Assembly (NCBI GenBank): GCA_029641185.1
Contig: JAPWGK010000003.1
Coordinates: 2,604,001-2,668,000, forward strand
DNA length: 64,000 bases
Origin: Pseudofabraea citricarpa
Lineage: Eukaryota > Ascomycota > Leotiomycetes > Helotiales > Dermateaceae
Direction: 5' to 3'
Under the pieces are notes generated by a model that saw only the letters and a list, made by a program, of their open reading frames with translations, ran no database searches and was not told the origin of the DNA. The translations under genes and the position numbers were made by a program. This document shows, piece after piece, positions 10,851-23,095 of the stretch (positions within the stretch are counted from its first letter, which is position 1; every line of letters begins with the position of its first letter).

Positions 10851-12038
10851 GAAGACTGTGCTACTGCCTCTACGAGGACCGGACGATACGATTTCAAGAT
10901 ATAAGAATACCTCCACAGGGTCAATCTCTGATGGCGGCTTCCCATTCTTCCCTTCTGGAAAATATGATTTACCATGGTCATTGGGTCCAATGGCTGGACT
11001 TCTGTTTAGCGTCTCATTGCGAGCACCTGATCGGACTTTTCATTTTCATTTTGTTCTAGGTATGGGATACCCGGACTTAGTCCTTGGCTGGTAGTGGCGT
11101 TACTTTTCAAAAAGAATAATTAATTCGAAAGAGAAAATAATAAAAAGATGATTTACAAAAATTGGCTTCACTCCCTTGCAGGCATCTCATTTCCTTATCC
11201 TTTTCATCTACGGTATGGTTTTGAGACAGGATTGAGAGCACAAACAAACATGGCGTCATAAAAGTTCCCACACGACCAAATTTGGATTCCAGAATTGCAA
11301 TATGGAGATTTTCTTCTTTCTTAACAATTAAGATTCGAAGCAAGGACTCCAGGACATGAGGAGTTTCACCGCTTGTTTCTGGGGGGCGGGAAGCAGGAAG
11401 AGGGAGGGGGGGGGGGGGGATCCGGACGGGGATGTTCGCATTAAGGTTTTGATATATCGGTGATTTCAGCCAGGATGAGGAAGAAGAAAAGGAAGATTTT
11501 CCCTCTTATTTTCTCTTTCCTTTCTCCCCTTCAGCCCTCTTTTGATCGCCGCGCCGTGAGAAAGAACCTTGCCGTGATCCCACGCCGTCGGCGACCAAGA
11601 AGCAATTTCCGATGAGAGATGATCGGATTCATGGCTCCCTGGTGTACCTAGGTAGTGAAAACTCTACTCGTCTGCGAGGTAGGTATAGACTAGAGGAACC
11701 TTGCGGACGCCATGTGGGCAGCAGGCAGGCACTGCCAGGCAGAGAACTCCCCGTCCGTGAGAACAGGCTTCAGGCTTCAGGCGTTGAACATGACAGGCAA
11801 GGTAGCTAGCTAGTTAGCCCGTAAGCGTCGGAAGGGGGAACAAAAAAGAATAATAAGATGGCTGGGGATCTCGGAGAATAGAGTTTTTTTTTGTATTCAT
11901 TTATTTATTTTAGACTTCTGGAAAGAGAGTTTTTCCTTGTGTTTGGGTTTGGGAGACCTTCTTGACGTCAAAGACAAAGAGGTCGCGCCGCCAGATGGAG
12001 GTGCCATAGGATAGGTTGGGAGAGACGCGTCCTTGGTC

Positions 12039-12063
12039 ACCACCACCACCACCACCACCACCA
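12039..12063. repeat. (CCA)n microsatellite
   Basis: About eight uninterrupted CCA/CAC units in non-coding DNA. No flanking open frame makes it coding. Confidence 0.85.
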
Positions 12064-13098
12064 TCTTATATCGCGGCTATCTTATACCTCCGCTGACGAC
12101 GGACTAGACCTGTACCAGTAAACATGATTCCTTAAATTCTGATGTTGATGTTTATTTTGGTGCTTTTGTTTTTCTCTCGGGCTGTGTGTGAACGTGTCAT
12201 CTGGGTCTTGCTACACCGCTCCTTGGGCAAAAGACCAGTCTCTCGACAAAGATTCTTGCGAGATTCTGGACTTGGGACATGATTCTCTTGAGAGTTTGAC
12301 CGTCGCTAAGCTCGTCCTCGCTCGTATGGCATGGCAAGACCAGACCAGACCAGACCTGACCAGGCAGAGCAGGTTGGCGCGGCACGCACTATGGGATCTT
12401 CTTCTTCCTCCTCCTCCCCCGAGGCAGACTGGGGCGATCCGGTACCGCTCAAAAATAGGTCGCGGGCAATCTTTTTCGTGACTGTTGTACCGGTATGACC
12501 TAGGGAGGATGGAATAGGGAAGGGAGCGGCGGCGGATGCGTACCGCGGTGGCAGCGACTTCCCACCGGAGATGGTTTCGCGACGGAGCACCAGGAAGGGA
12601 AGCAGCAGGAAGCGCGCATGTCTGAATAAAGAAAGGGAAGCAAATGTCGCACAGGCTCAGCACAGGAAGCAGCAGCAGAGTCCACTTTCTTGTCCCAGCG
12701 GTCAGTCTCCGTCCCACCGTGCATCATGGGCATCATGGGCATGGACATGGACATCATTGGCATCATTATTGGCACTCGGGATCGCGAGATGCGTTTGCCG
12801 GCCATTGTTTATTAGCATATCAGCGGCCTCATATAGGCCGCGTACAGCAGGTCAGGTAACGCGACGCGAGCGCAGTGCTCATCGTGGCCTTGGCGCTTGG
12901 GTATCACTCGTGGCGGAGGGCTATTCTTGTGCCTGTTGTTGTCGTTGTCGTTGTCGTCGCCGGTGTTGGTGATTGTAGACCGACAATGAATGGCATTGTG
13001 GAGAAGGGGGGCGTCTGTTTGCTCGTGGCGCGGAAGCCGTGAGGTATATGAGGGATAGTGTGTCCCGGAAGCGTGGAATGTCTTCCTGCTGGATGAGA

Positions 13099-13130
13099 GG
13101 TGATGGCGGTGATGGCGGTGATGGCGGTGA
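13099..13130. repeat. GGTGATGGC tandem repeat
   Basis: Three and a half perfect 9-nt units. It is translatable as G-D-G repeats in one frame, but the surrounding frame has no gene-like character. Confidence 0.8.
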
Positions 13131-15093
13131 GAGTTTCACTACTCTTTGCGCTCTCTGCGTTTGGCACTTGGGTCCTGACTTTGTGGCCGCAATATTGGGG
13201 ATGTGCCATGGCAGCTGTTCGTGAGTCAGAGTGAGAGCCCTCTTTGTGCTCGCACCAGCCACTCATGGCATCGCCCTGGAGCTGGTGGATCATCCAATGG
13301 TCAACAATCCCATTATTCAGGCTCTCCTCGGGCTCTGTGTCTGTGTCTGCTCTCAGAAAGCAGCGTAAGGCAAGGTACCCGGTACATGTCCACATCCACA
13401 TCTACCCACGCCAGCAACCACAGTACACAGTACACAATACTCAATACACAATACACAGTACACCGCTCGCCTAACTGCATTCTTTCCCTGGACGCAGGAC
13501 TCGCTCGCCGTGGTCCAAGTACGTCGCCTTCTTGCCTGCACCTGCTGCTCGGTGCCCACTCCGGCGGAGCCCTTCTGGAATTCTGGAACAAAAGAACGAT
13601 TGATGCTGGAAACTGGAAATTGGAAGTGCTGCTGGGCCTTCCTCGGTTCGCTCGGTTCACGCTTACCGCTAGAATAATCACCGCCATCAAAGTTACGCGG
13701 GTGCTCCTGTCAATGGTGTCAAGTCTGTCCCGGTTCGTGCGCTGCTTGCTCGCCAGCTCTCCCCGTCAAGTTGTCAACGATGCCGGAGCCAACTTGATTG
13801 ATGCCGTCATGGCTCGTACGGGTCCCCAGCCCTCGTCCACTCGATGATTATGCGCCTCGAGCTTCTGAAGGTCCAGATGGGCTGGACCGCGGAGACAGAG
13901 TTTTCCCAATCTTCTCGCATGGCCTTCTCGAATCTCTGCCCTCTGCCCACTGCCCACACCGATATATCTCGTCCAAATAAGGTAGCCGGACCGGGGTGCT
14001 CTAGCTTCCCCGTCATGGCATCCTGTCCTGTCGTCAGTCCCGCGCACCGTCTCCAGCAAGTGGGAAACGAGACGACGGGGGGGGCCAGAGAGACGGTGTG
14101 CGCGCCGACGGACTAAGTCAAGTGAGGAGAAGTTAGAAATGCGAGACTCGCCTCTCGCCAATCGATTTATTTCTGGGGCGGTTGGGTACAAACGTCCACC
14201 AGAATAGACGGTAAACGGGCTCCCAGGCGTGCTTCAGGTCTCAATTCTGCTCCCAATCCAGCGGTCGCTTCCAGCTCATGGTTCTCATCACACCAGTCAT
14301 CAGCCGTGGCATCTCAGTTCCCCCGTGCCGGACGAATTGGGAGCTTCGAGTGAGATTGAGGGCATTGGGAGGGGAGGGGAGGGGGATCGGGGTGGGATGG
14401 ATGGAAGAGATGGGATGATGGGATGGAGGGATGGGCTGCTGCGAACGAGCGAGCGAGCGATAGGTTCCTTGGGGGCCGAACAGCATGACGGCATTTCATT
14501 GCCCATCAGCCATCATCATCGGACTTGATCACCAAATCCCACGAGATGGTTCGACCTTGAAAAGCAAATCATAAACAAAGGGATATTTTCCCTGGCAGCC
14601 GGCCGGGAAGCTTCAAGCAGGCCCAACCCTACAAGTGCGCCCATCGGAGGGGAGAAGGGGAGGGGGATCTGGCACTATATCGCACAAGGCAGAAGTATAT
14701 TGTTACGGTGCCGGGAGAGGAGCCACAGCTAGTATAGTGCAGGCTGTACAGGCTGTGTGGTAGCACCGGGAGAAGACTATCAGAAGGCGAGGGCAGCGTT
14801 CGTAGGGTGTGTGACAGTGGGTAGGCAGTGGGTGGACAGTGAGTGAGTGAGTGAGTGCTACAGTGGGAAGAGAGAGTGAGTGAGAGATGAGTGAGTGGTT
14901 CCATCAGATTGCCTCAAATGTACGATTGGCGTTCGTAAATCGCTCCTTGTGTGAGGGCAGACAGTCAAAGAGTGGCTCATGCAGCCTATCACGGGCGTTG
15001 ATGGTGTTGATGTGTTGATGGTGTTGCTGGGTGACTCTCTGGGGGAGGGGAGGTGTACAGTAAGTAGTAGGGTGCCGTAAGCTCTGTTGGGTG

Positions 15094-15184
15094 CTGTGGT
15101 TGTGGTGGTGGTGGTGGTGGTGGTAGTTACTGTAGTGGTTAGTGAGTGGTGGTGCTGCTGGAGCTGGAGCTGGAGCTGGAGCTG
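15094..15184. repeat. GTG and GGAGCT microsatellites
   Basis: A (GTG)n run at 15094-15125 followed closely by four GGAGCT units at 15157-15184, about 1.1 kb upstream of the bZIP start codon. Confidence 0.85.
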
Positions 15185-16277
15185 TGTTCGTACACACGAC
15201 GGCAGTGTTTGGAGACAAACTTGGCCCCGGCCACTTGTCATGCAACAGGCTGTGCATCAGCCTATCGGCGCATCGATGAGCAGCAGGCATCTGGTCCAGT
15301 TGATCATATTCTCCCCGGGCCCCCCTCGTCGCATTCCTGCCCAACTGCTCAGGGCTTTCCACTGCCTACACACTCTACACTACTACCATACACACTCCGT
15401 ACTCAGTATTTGTCGCTTCGCTCGTCAGTCAGTCAACTCAGTCAGTAGTCAGTCACTCAGTCACTCAGTAACTGGTCAGTGGAAAGTGGCTCCCCCCCCC
15501 CTCCTGACCGCACCGCACCGCCCTCAAGGCTCAAGCATCTCTCTCATCAGGTCCTACTGGTCCTACAGCTTCTAACTTCTGACAGAACTGACACCCACCC
15601 ACCCAGCTCCCAGCATCCATCGCTCTAGTCTCTTTCGTCTTCTCCACCACTCACTCACTCACTCGCTCTCCTCCCGCGCTGGACATCCTTCTTCTCGACT
15701 CTATTCTCCTGCTGCAACGCTTCCACCCGCGCACCCGCCTTGCTTTTCCCGTTTCCCTCCCATTCCCTGCTGCATGTGCGCATGGGTGTCCTTGAGCCCA
15801 GAGCTCAGAGCCCAGAGAAGGCAGTTGGGGCAGGCTTGTTACGAATCTTACGATTCGATCCTATCCACTTGACTCTTTTCGGGTGGGACCAAACCTCCAT
15901 CCGCTGCCAGACCCGACAAGGAGAGGCTCATGGGATAAGAACCAAGAAAGGCCCGTTCACTATCGCGACGATCTCACCTCACCTGCCACGGTACTTTCAC
16001 CCAGCCCATTTACCCTTTATCTTCTGCTGTCCCGGAAGACACTCGCACCTTTGCATACCAACAACACACTTGTCGTTCTACACCCTCTTACATCAGACAC
16101 TGCAGTGATCATCGCATCACCTGTGTCTCTTCCTGATCATCTCGTCGCCTCACTACTGTCGGCGATACATCTCTGCCGTTCATTTGCATCGCTTCACCGC
16201 CACTGCAAATTCCATCCGAACTTTCGCTTCTTCCCCCCGCCGTCAACACCAGACCACCGCACACACACGCACACACA

Positions 16278-18220
16278 ATGGCTGCATTTCCAATGCAGCA
16301 TTATTACAGACCGTCGCCACTGACGGTCGAAACCTCCCACCACACTCACAACTACTTTGAGGAGGACGAGGGGAGCATCTTGGACGAGAACATCCTCGAC
16401 AACAGCGGCTTGGATTCCGGCTTGGAGATGTCACCACCCATGAACGGCAGCCGGAGGGAATCTTTCGCTGTATCCTCAGCACTGTTCTCGCCCAAGACGG
16501 ATGACTGGCAACACGTGGATATGCAACCCATGGGCTCCAACAATCCCTTTGTTGAGCAGAACAACAACAACCCATTCATGCGCATCGACTCCGCCCAAGC
16601 TTCGACATATGGCCACCAGAACCACGGATGGATGAACCAGAACTCGGGCATGAACACACCGATGCAGGCTCACGATGGAATGCCGCAAGATTATGAGGTG
16701 AACGCACCAGTCTTCCAGAGACCGATGCAGACCCCGTTTAGCAACCCCGGAAACCAACAACTACCATTATTCTCTTCCTCCAACACTAGCAACGGGTCGA
16801 TGCCGACCTCCCCACAAAAGGAATGGTCTGTCGCCGACGCCATGGACAACCGCGGTATGCCAAAGCGAATGCGCCCTCACAGCCCAACCCTGCGATCGCA
16901 TCCCGATATGTCGAGAAGAGGCGACGGCATCCGAAAGAAGAACGCGAGGTTTGACATCCCAGCCGAGCGGAATCTTCTCAACATCGACCAACTTATCGCT
17001 CAATCCACCGATGAGCAGGAGATCAAGGAGCTGAAGCAACAAAAACGTCTCCTCAGGAATAGACAAGCAGCGTACGTCCCTCCGGACTTTGGTCTTTCTT
17101 CCCCCTTTGGTTTTTGCGGCCCACTAATTATGAAACTAGACTTGATTCTCGCCAACGCAAGAAGCAACATACCGAGCGTCTTGAGGACGAGAAGAAGCAT
17201 TACACTGCCGTGATTAACGAGCTCGAGGAAGACCTCGCCGAAGCGAAGCTCGCTCTGGATGACTGGGCTCGCAAGGAGCAACAGTACCAGCAATATATCG
17301 AGAACATGCAGCTCGAGAAGGAGGAGATGATCAGAGCTCACACTATTGAGACTGGTGATCTCCGAAAGAAAGTCAGTGTACTCACCGACCACATGCAGAA
17401 GATGGAGGTCACTGCCATGTCCACCGTTCCAAGCTCCACCGGCTTCTCAGCCGATTATGCCGACATCGACAGCCTCACCATGGACGGTGCTTGGGATAAC
17501 ATCTCGTTCCTCAACGATTACTCTATTGAGCCTGAGGTTAAGGTTGAGAACGCTGTCGTACCTGCCAAGAAGGAAGTCACACTTCTCAGCGAGCCAGAAA
17601 AGCCAGCTGCGCAAGGACTGCTTCTCATGTTGTTGTTGTTCGGTGCTTTCGTCGCTTCAAAGGGTTCATCTCCTAGTATCCCAACCATGTCAGATGATGT
17701 TCGGGCTGCATCCGCTACTCTCCTTGAAGACATCTTCAAGGATGCTGGAGTACCTCAGAGTGCCTCCGGCATTGCCGATGCCGTTGCTCCTCGCCCATCG
17801 GGCGGCTCTTGGTCCACAACAACATCAAGCGTAACGAACTTGGGCGGCAACAACAACATGGTCGGCGTAACCTCGTCAACACTTGGCGATCTCGTCGACA
17901 GTCTATCCCAACCCACAGAACAACAGCACAACGAACAGGTTTTCTCGCTCTCGGCAGCTCAGTATAACGGACTAACTTCGCACGACTTCCTCCAAAATAC
18001 ACCACCACCTTCAACCTCGCAAGGTCGCCGTAATCTCGGAGAAACCTTGGCAGCTATGCGATCCGATAGCAAGAAATCTGCTGCCGAGGTATGTTCACGG
18101 TCTCTACTCTGGGATCAGGTGCCGAGTGAAGTCGTCCGCAACTTCGCCAAGCTAGTGTCGGAATGCAATTCTCGCAACAGTGAGCAGCACCAAGACGAGT
18201 GTGCTCCCTCTGTCGGCTAA
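16278..18220 (+). CDS. bZIP transcription factor with C-terminal hydrophobic segment (MeaB/Asl-1-like)
   Basis: Two exons, 16278-17071 and 17140-18220, joined by a 68-nt intron (GTACGT donor, CACTAAT branch, ACTAG acceptor) that interrupts the basic region; 624 aa. Residues 1-240 are low-complexity (Asn, Gln, Met, Ser, Pro). The basic region is at about 250-275 (R-L-L-R-N-R-Q-A-A, then L-D-S-R-Q-R-K-K) and the leucine zipper follows to about 310. At about 427-441 there is a pure hydrophobic run (L-L-L-M-L-L-L-F-G-A), a candidate membrane segment. The C terminus has an L-W-D-Q-V-P-x-E-V-V-R-N-F block. I judge it closest to the fungal MeaB/Asl-1 group by memory of the basic region; orthology is only moderately sure. 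MeaB acts in nitrogen metabolite repression. Confidence 0.8.
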
Positions 18221-20918
18221 ATGATCGGATAACGCGCACCATCACATGCACACTCACATCTCTCCTCTAGACCCCAACGAAGCTTTTACGATGTTCTTAT
18301 TATGTCCATCTCATATTCTTTCAAATAGCGCTGCAAACCTGAGACTTTGGAATCCTGCTCACGCAAACATTTTTTGGATCCTTTTTATTTGTTTATCTCC
18401 TCGTCATTAGCAAGCGTTGCGAATCATCTGCATTTCCTGGGGTTTTCCTTTTGTGTTTCCTTTTTTCTCTATATATATGAACGGACAAGGAAGTTTGGAA
18501 TTGGGCAATGGCTAGGCAAGCCAAGGGACGGTATTGGGAAGGAAGGGAATCGAATTTGAACATACATATACATAGGAAATGTATATATGTCACATCATCG
18601 GGACGGGACAGGAAGGGGTCACGGGAAGAGGAGGATTTCTTTTATTTATTTCACCTTTTTGGATTTTATTCTCTCCATCCAACGAGCGAGCGAGCGAGCG
18701 AGCGACGAATCGAAAGTCACGTCACGTAACGTCCGTACCTATTTCACGCATATCACGGTCATGGTTTTTTTTTACCTTTACGAACCCACGAATCAGAAGA
18801 AGAAATGACTCGACCTCAAGAAAGAAAGAAAGAAATGGAAAGAAATGAAATGATAATGGATATGATGAAACTATCTGTTTTCGGACTTTGTTTTTACGTT
18901 TTTGCTTTTTGGTTTCCTGCTTACTTCTGTTTTTGCGGAACATATGCCCCCCCTCATGTATTTACGACCTATTTTTTGTTTCACACTTTCGATTCTCTCG
19001 ATTTTTCCTTATTCGCTATTTCTTTCTGTTTATAATGTCTCTACCATATTTTCCTTCTTGTCAAGGGAAGGATCTTTTAACTTCAAACCATGTCGGTTTT
19101 CAGACCGGACAGGAAAGGATGGGAAAGGCGGCGGGCGAGAGGAAGAGAAAGGAATCAAGGATGGTCACCCATCAAATATCGATATCAGCAGAATCCCTAC
19201 CCTTAGGTAGTAGTACCAGTAGTCACACAGTCAAAAAATGACAATCCCAGAAATTATGGATACAAGAAACCTTTCTTGTATCCCTTCTTGACAAGACCTA
19301 AAATCAAGCTTCCTTCTTTGACCCTGTGAAGTGAAGTGACGGAGTGACTCATTATCATCAAAATAAACTCTCCCATCCCCATCCCACTTTTCCTCCTCGG
19401 GGCCCGCTCTTGGTTTTTCTTGTTCCTCCTCCTCTTCTTCTCCCATACCCAGGTCGAGAGAGCATGCAGCGTCTCCATTTTTTATTTTTAGATCATCCAG
19501 TACATGTACGTGACGTGACGTGAAGAAGATCCACGAACCCACGAACCACAAAGCGCGAACCACGAAGCGCGAACCCACGAAGGAACCTTGAAGAGGAGGT
19601 GAAGGAGAGAAACCCGAAGAGAGAGAGAGAGAGAGAGAGGGACAAAGGGAAAAAAAAAAAGAAAAAAAAAAACTTTAAACCTCTTCTCTGCTCACCGCAA
19701 CACCCCCCCTCCAGCAGAGTTCAAACCCACCTATCCCCAATCCCAATCCCCATCACCGTCACCGTCACCGTCACCGTCACCGTCGCCAAAACAAAAAACA
19801 AAAAACAAAAAAAACAAACAAAAAAACCCACCCCATCAACGCGTTCCCCCCCCCGGGGGGCCCAATTGAAACGACCGAGCGAACGAACGACCGACCGACC
19901 TACCCAGCTAACTGGCCCCCCAGGCCGACCCATCAACAACAAACAAATAAACACACACGACGCAGAGAGAGAGAGAGAGAGGGAGGGGAAAATAGGACCC
20001 CCGAGTCCCGACGCGAAAGGATTTCCCTTTCCGCCCTCGGTCATGCCCATGCCCATGGCCATGCCAAGTCGACAGTCTCAATCAATGCCAAACTAAGTAA
20101 GGAGGAGCACAAGTCGAGAGAGAGGTCAAGAGTTGAATTTTGGGTTCTACATCCAACGAAAATCCATCCTGGTTTTTTTCTCCTGCGAGGCACAGCACAG
20201 TACAGCACAGTACAGCACAAGTACGGTGTGCGGTGGGCACTAATCCAAATACTCACTAATCCTTCCCTCCAAGAACCCCCCCAAATATGAACCATAAGAG
20301 ATAAAATAAAAAACCTGACCTGACCTGACCTGCGCCGCCTCAGCCATAAGACATCTGTCTTGGAATACATCCCAACCAACCTAGCCCTACCTTGGTCTGG
20401 TCCTGAGCAGCTTTGCAGTATAACGCCAATGCAGTGCATCGCAAGGCAAAGGCGAAGCAAGATAACAATGTAAAACCCCGCCCGTGAGAGCAGCAGCAGT
20501 TCATGGTGGTGACCCGGACGAACCCCACGAACGACGAGTGACGACAACCAGAGACATTCGGTGCCAGCCTACTGCTTCGGAGCATTATACTTTTCCTTCC
20601 AGATCCTACCAATCAGACGCTCGTCAGCCGACTGGACCAAGTTGGACGGGAATATTTGGGAGAGAGGGGGTGGTGGCATTTCGTGGCATTTGGTGGCATT
20701 GGGGTGAATGGGCGAGATGACATGATCCAACGACAGCCTATCGAGCTCGCGTGGCTCGAGTCATCTGGAACTTCTCGACTGCACGGGACGACCGCGCAAC
20801 GCGCCGCTCATGCACCTGAGAAGAACACCCGCCAAAAGCCAAAAATGGCCTCGCGAGTCTCGACACCTTGCGCCGTTGACGAAAAAAGAAAAAGGTTCAG
20901 AGATAATTAGAAGATGAC
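18221..20918. other. 2.7-kb non-coding region with microsatellites, downstream of the bZIP gene
   Basis: No supported gene; the longer open frames are low-complexity. It probably contains the bZIP 3' UTR (T-rich to about 19.05 kb). Repeats: GAGC (18683-18705), GAAA (18818-18845), GA (19617-19640), poly-A interrupted by G (19650-19672), GTCACC (19752-19785), GA (19963-19981), GCACAGTACA (20188-20222), CTGAC (20313-20333) and GTGGCATTT (20669-20700). Confidence 0.6.
19752..19785. repeat. (GTCACC)n microsatellite
   Basis: About five and a half units of the hexamer CACCGT. Non-coding context. Confidence 0.8.
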
Positions 20919-22541
20919 CTACCAAGTATTGCCCAAAGTCTTACTCCCGCCCGCCTCTGCCAGCCGGTAGTATTTCGCAGCGAGGAACTGGTGGTGAGAG
21001 AGAAGTGTCAGCCTCATCATGGCTCTTTGAATGGCTAATGCACGTTGGAACTTTGAAGGTGGGGTAGCCTCATCGCTGCCCAACGGGTCTTGCAGACGTA
21101 GGCCGATTTCTCCTGGTTCTTGCGCAAGCCACACTTGATACCGCACGCAAGCCTTGGTGACTCAATGGCTGTGGTTCAATGAAGCTATTCTGAAGCTGCG
21201 GTGAAGCTTCACAGGACACCGGATGGAGCTTACCTTGTCTTTCTTGCATCCGAAGCCTTCCACGTAACACCAAGCGACCTCGTTCATGGCATCTATCGTG
21301 CGTGGTTAGCATTGCTTTGTCATTGACGCCTAACGAGAGAACCGTACCTGTATCGCCCAGGTTCGCTGCTGTCTCATAGTACTGCAAGCCATGTCAGTGG
21401 CCATCAGGCTTCTCCCCGATCCAATGCTTCATGGCCGCTCACCTGTTTGGCTGCAACTTTATCGATCTGGACTCCCCATCCGTGGCGGAAGCAGTTCGCT
21501 AGTTCAAATATGGCGAGCACGAGCTCTCCTTTGGCCGCTCCACCTTTCTTCAAGCCTGCCTGCAACGCCAGATCTTCAACTGCTGCTGCATTCGATGCTG
21601 CAGCCGATAGATATGTGACAGCTTCTGTGGGATTGGGAGTACAACCCCAACCGTGCCTAACATATAACCGTCAGCATCGCCTTACTCAAGGTTTGTGATG
21701 GTAGGAACTGCCAACAATTGGCACAAAGAAGTGCACATGAGCTGAAGATATTGACGTACCTGAGGGCCAGACCATATAGAACCTGACTCAGTGCATTGTT
21801 CTCGCCATTGGGATTTGCCAATCTGCCAAACATCTTTGTTGAGGTTTCCAGCTCTCCAGCCTCGTGAAGCCTAATGGCCTCCTGGATGTTGTCATCCACA
21901 ATCTTTGTAGACACAACTCGAATATCTGCAGTATCATCGCCCGATCTCTCAAAGGACAGTCTCCCAAGATGATTCGTATCCTTTGCCGGTGATCCAATTG
22001 GTGTGACGGGTCGACTTCTATGCTTCTCATTCTCTCGCGCCAGAATTGTAGCTCGCTGCTCCCATTGTGACTCGGCGCCCTCCTTTCCCTCTTCATCCGC
22101 AACCCTGATCTCGGGCAGGTTCTGTGGCACGTTTGAAGAACTCTCCTCCCGCGTTAATCCCAATCGCTGTGAGAGTCGCCTGGCACCAACTGGCCGATCT
22201 TTCTCCTTCAGCTTTGCGCTCGAGTCGGGCTCCCCAGATACACTCTTTGAGCGGCCCTTGAACAAGGTATGACGCAACTTCGGTTCGTGCGGACCCTCAC
22301 TGGTGGTAGGAGATTTGGGATGTTCTGCAAAGGTAGGTGGGGAGATGATCTCTTGGGTATGGGTACTTTTGGGCTGTTAGCAGGAAACAGAATCTTTCTT
22401 GGATGCGGGGAATTCTTGCTCTGAGCGCATGAAGGTAAACTCTGGGACATTGCCAGTCTGGACATTGCGCGCAGCATGGGGATCTAGCGCGTCGTTCTGC
22501 TCGACCCTTTCTTTCTTCTTGAGAAAACCGCGGAGAGGCAT
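20919..22541 (-). CDS. SEL1-repeat (HCP-like) protein
   Basis: Six exons on the minus strand: 22541-22420, 22365-21760, 21656-21443, 21381-21348, 21292-21234 and 20987-20919; 367 aa. The first intron (22366-22419, 54 nt) begins with GC, not GT (GCAAGA donor, TGCTAAC branch, AAAAG acceptor); only this splice removes the in-frame TAA and keeps the frame. The N-terminal 160 residues are low-complexity and basic; the rest holds SEL1 repeats (A-x-x-L-H-E-A-G-E-L, L-A-x-C-x-R-H-G-W-G, Y-Y-x-x-A-A-x-L-G-D, and a final Y-Y-R-L-A-E-A-G-G). SEL1 proteins act as adaptor scaffolds, for example in chitin synthase activation and ER degradation; no partner can be named here. The model ends abruptly with G-N-T-W and stop, where I would expect a short extra tail. 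Confidence 0.75.
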
Positions 22542-23095
22542 CGTGTGGGCAGCGATATTTTGGGGATAAGGTATGCAGCGTTTCAAGGTTGGAGGTGGGA
22601 TTCAGCTGTAGCCTTGTGGTAGGAGAGCAAAAATGGGCAGCCTGAAATGACAACCTTCCAAATTGTCGTGAGTGCCAAGATCAAACATCTGATGGAGTGC
22701 GATTGAGTTCGTCATTCTGGGGTTTGAAGCAAATGGCAGTTGCTTGTTCTAAGGTGGAGGCTTAGTTGACTGCGGCTCCTCGTTGTTTCCGGAATTAGTG
22801 TCTTTGTAGTACGTACCTGCCTACCTACATAATTTGAAAGCAAACACCTTCTTTGAGTACCGTACTTCGTACATGCAGCTGTTTGATACTCATCACTATT
22901 AATACTCGGTCAATGCTTTATTCCGGACATTCGGTCTTTGCAACATGCCACATGAAAACGGACTGTAAGTGAGGGGGCGGGGTCAAAGTCAAAGTCAAAG
23001 TCCAAAATGTCGGTCGCCGACTAAGAAATAGGGTCACCACTAGCAATCTTAGAAAAGTTGTTGTGGCTCTTGGACATTCATTACTACTGTATGAT
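22542..23095. other. Intergenic between SEL1 gene and NOC4
   Basis: 554 bp with the SEL1-gene promoter and the NOC4 3' region. It contains GTACGTAC-like words at 22810-22870 and a CAAAGT triplet repeat (22983-23003). No gene seen. Confidence 0.55.

Larger units (their letters stand above)
10851..16277. other. 5.4-kb non-coding region rich in simple repeats, upstream of the bZIP gene
   Basis: No supported gene. It holds the 3' UTR of the CCCH gene, then a long run of microsatellites: poly-G (11407-11420), CCA (12039-12063), GGTGATGGC (13099-13130), a CACAGTA/CAATACA array (13420-13465), GTGA (14839-14860), GTG (15094-15125), GGAGCT (15157-15184) and CAGT (15421-15475). The last 700 bp (15.6-16.27 kb) are strongly C+T-rich on the sense strand, as in the leaders of highly regulated fungal genes. 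That leader has an ATG at 15782 opening a 109-codon frame and a minimal ATG-GGA-TAA at 15930; both would be uORFs if transcribed. Confidence 0.6.

Noticed and set aside
12211..13847. Several overlapping frames of 100-214 codons before the bZIP gene
   Set aside because: Low-complexity translations of microsatellites, on both strands, with no domain.
19599..20096. 165-codon plus-strand frame
   Set aside because: Made of GA, A-rich and GTCACC repeats; no gene-like sequence.
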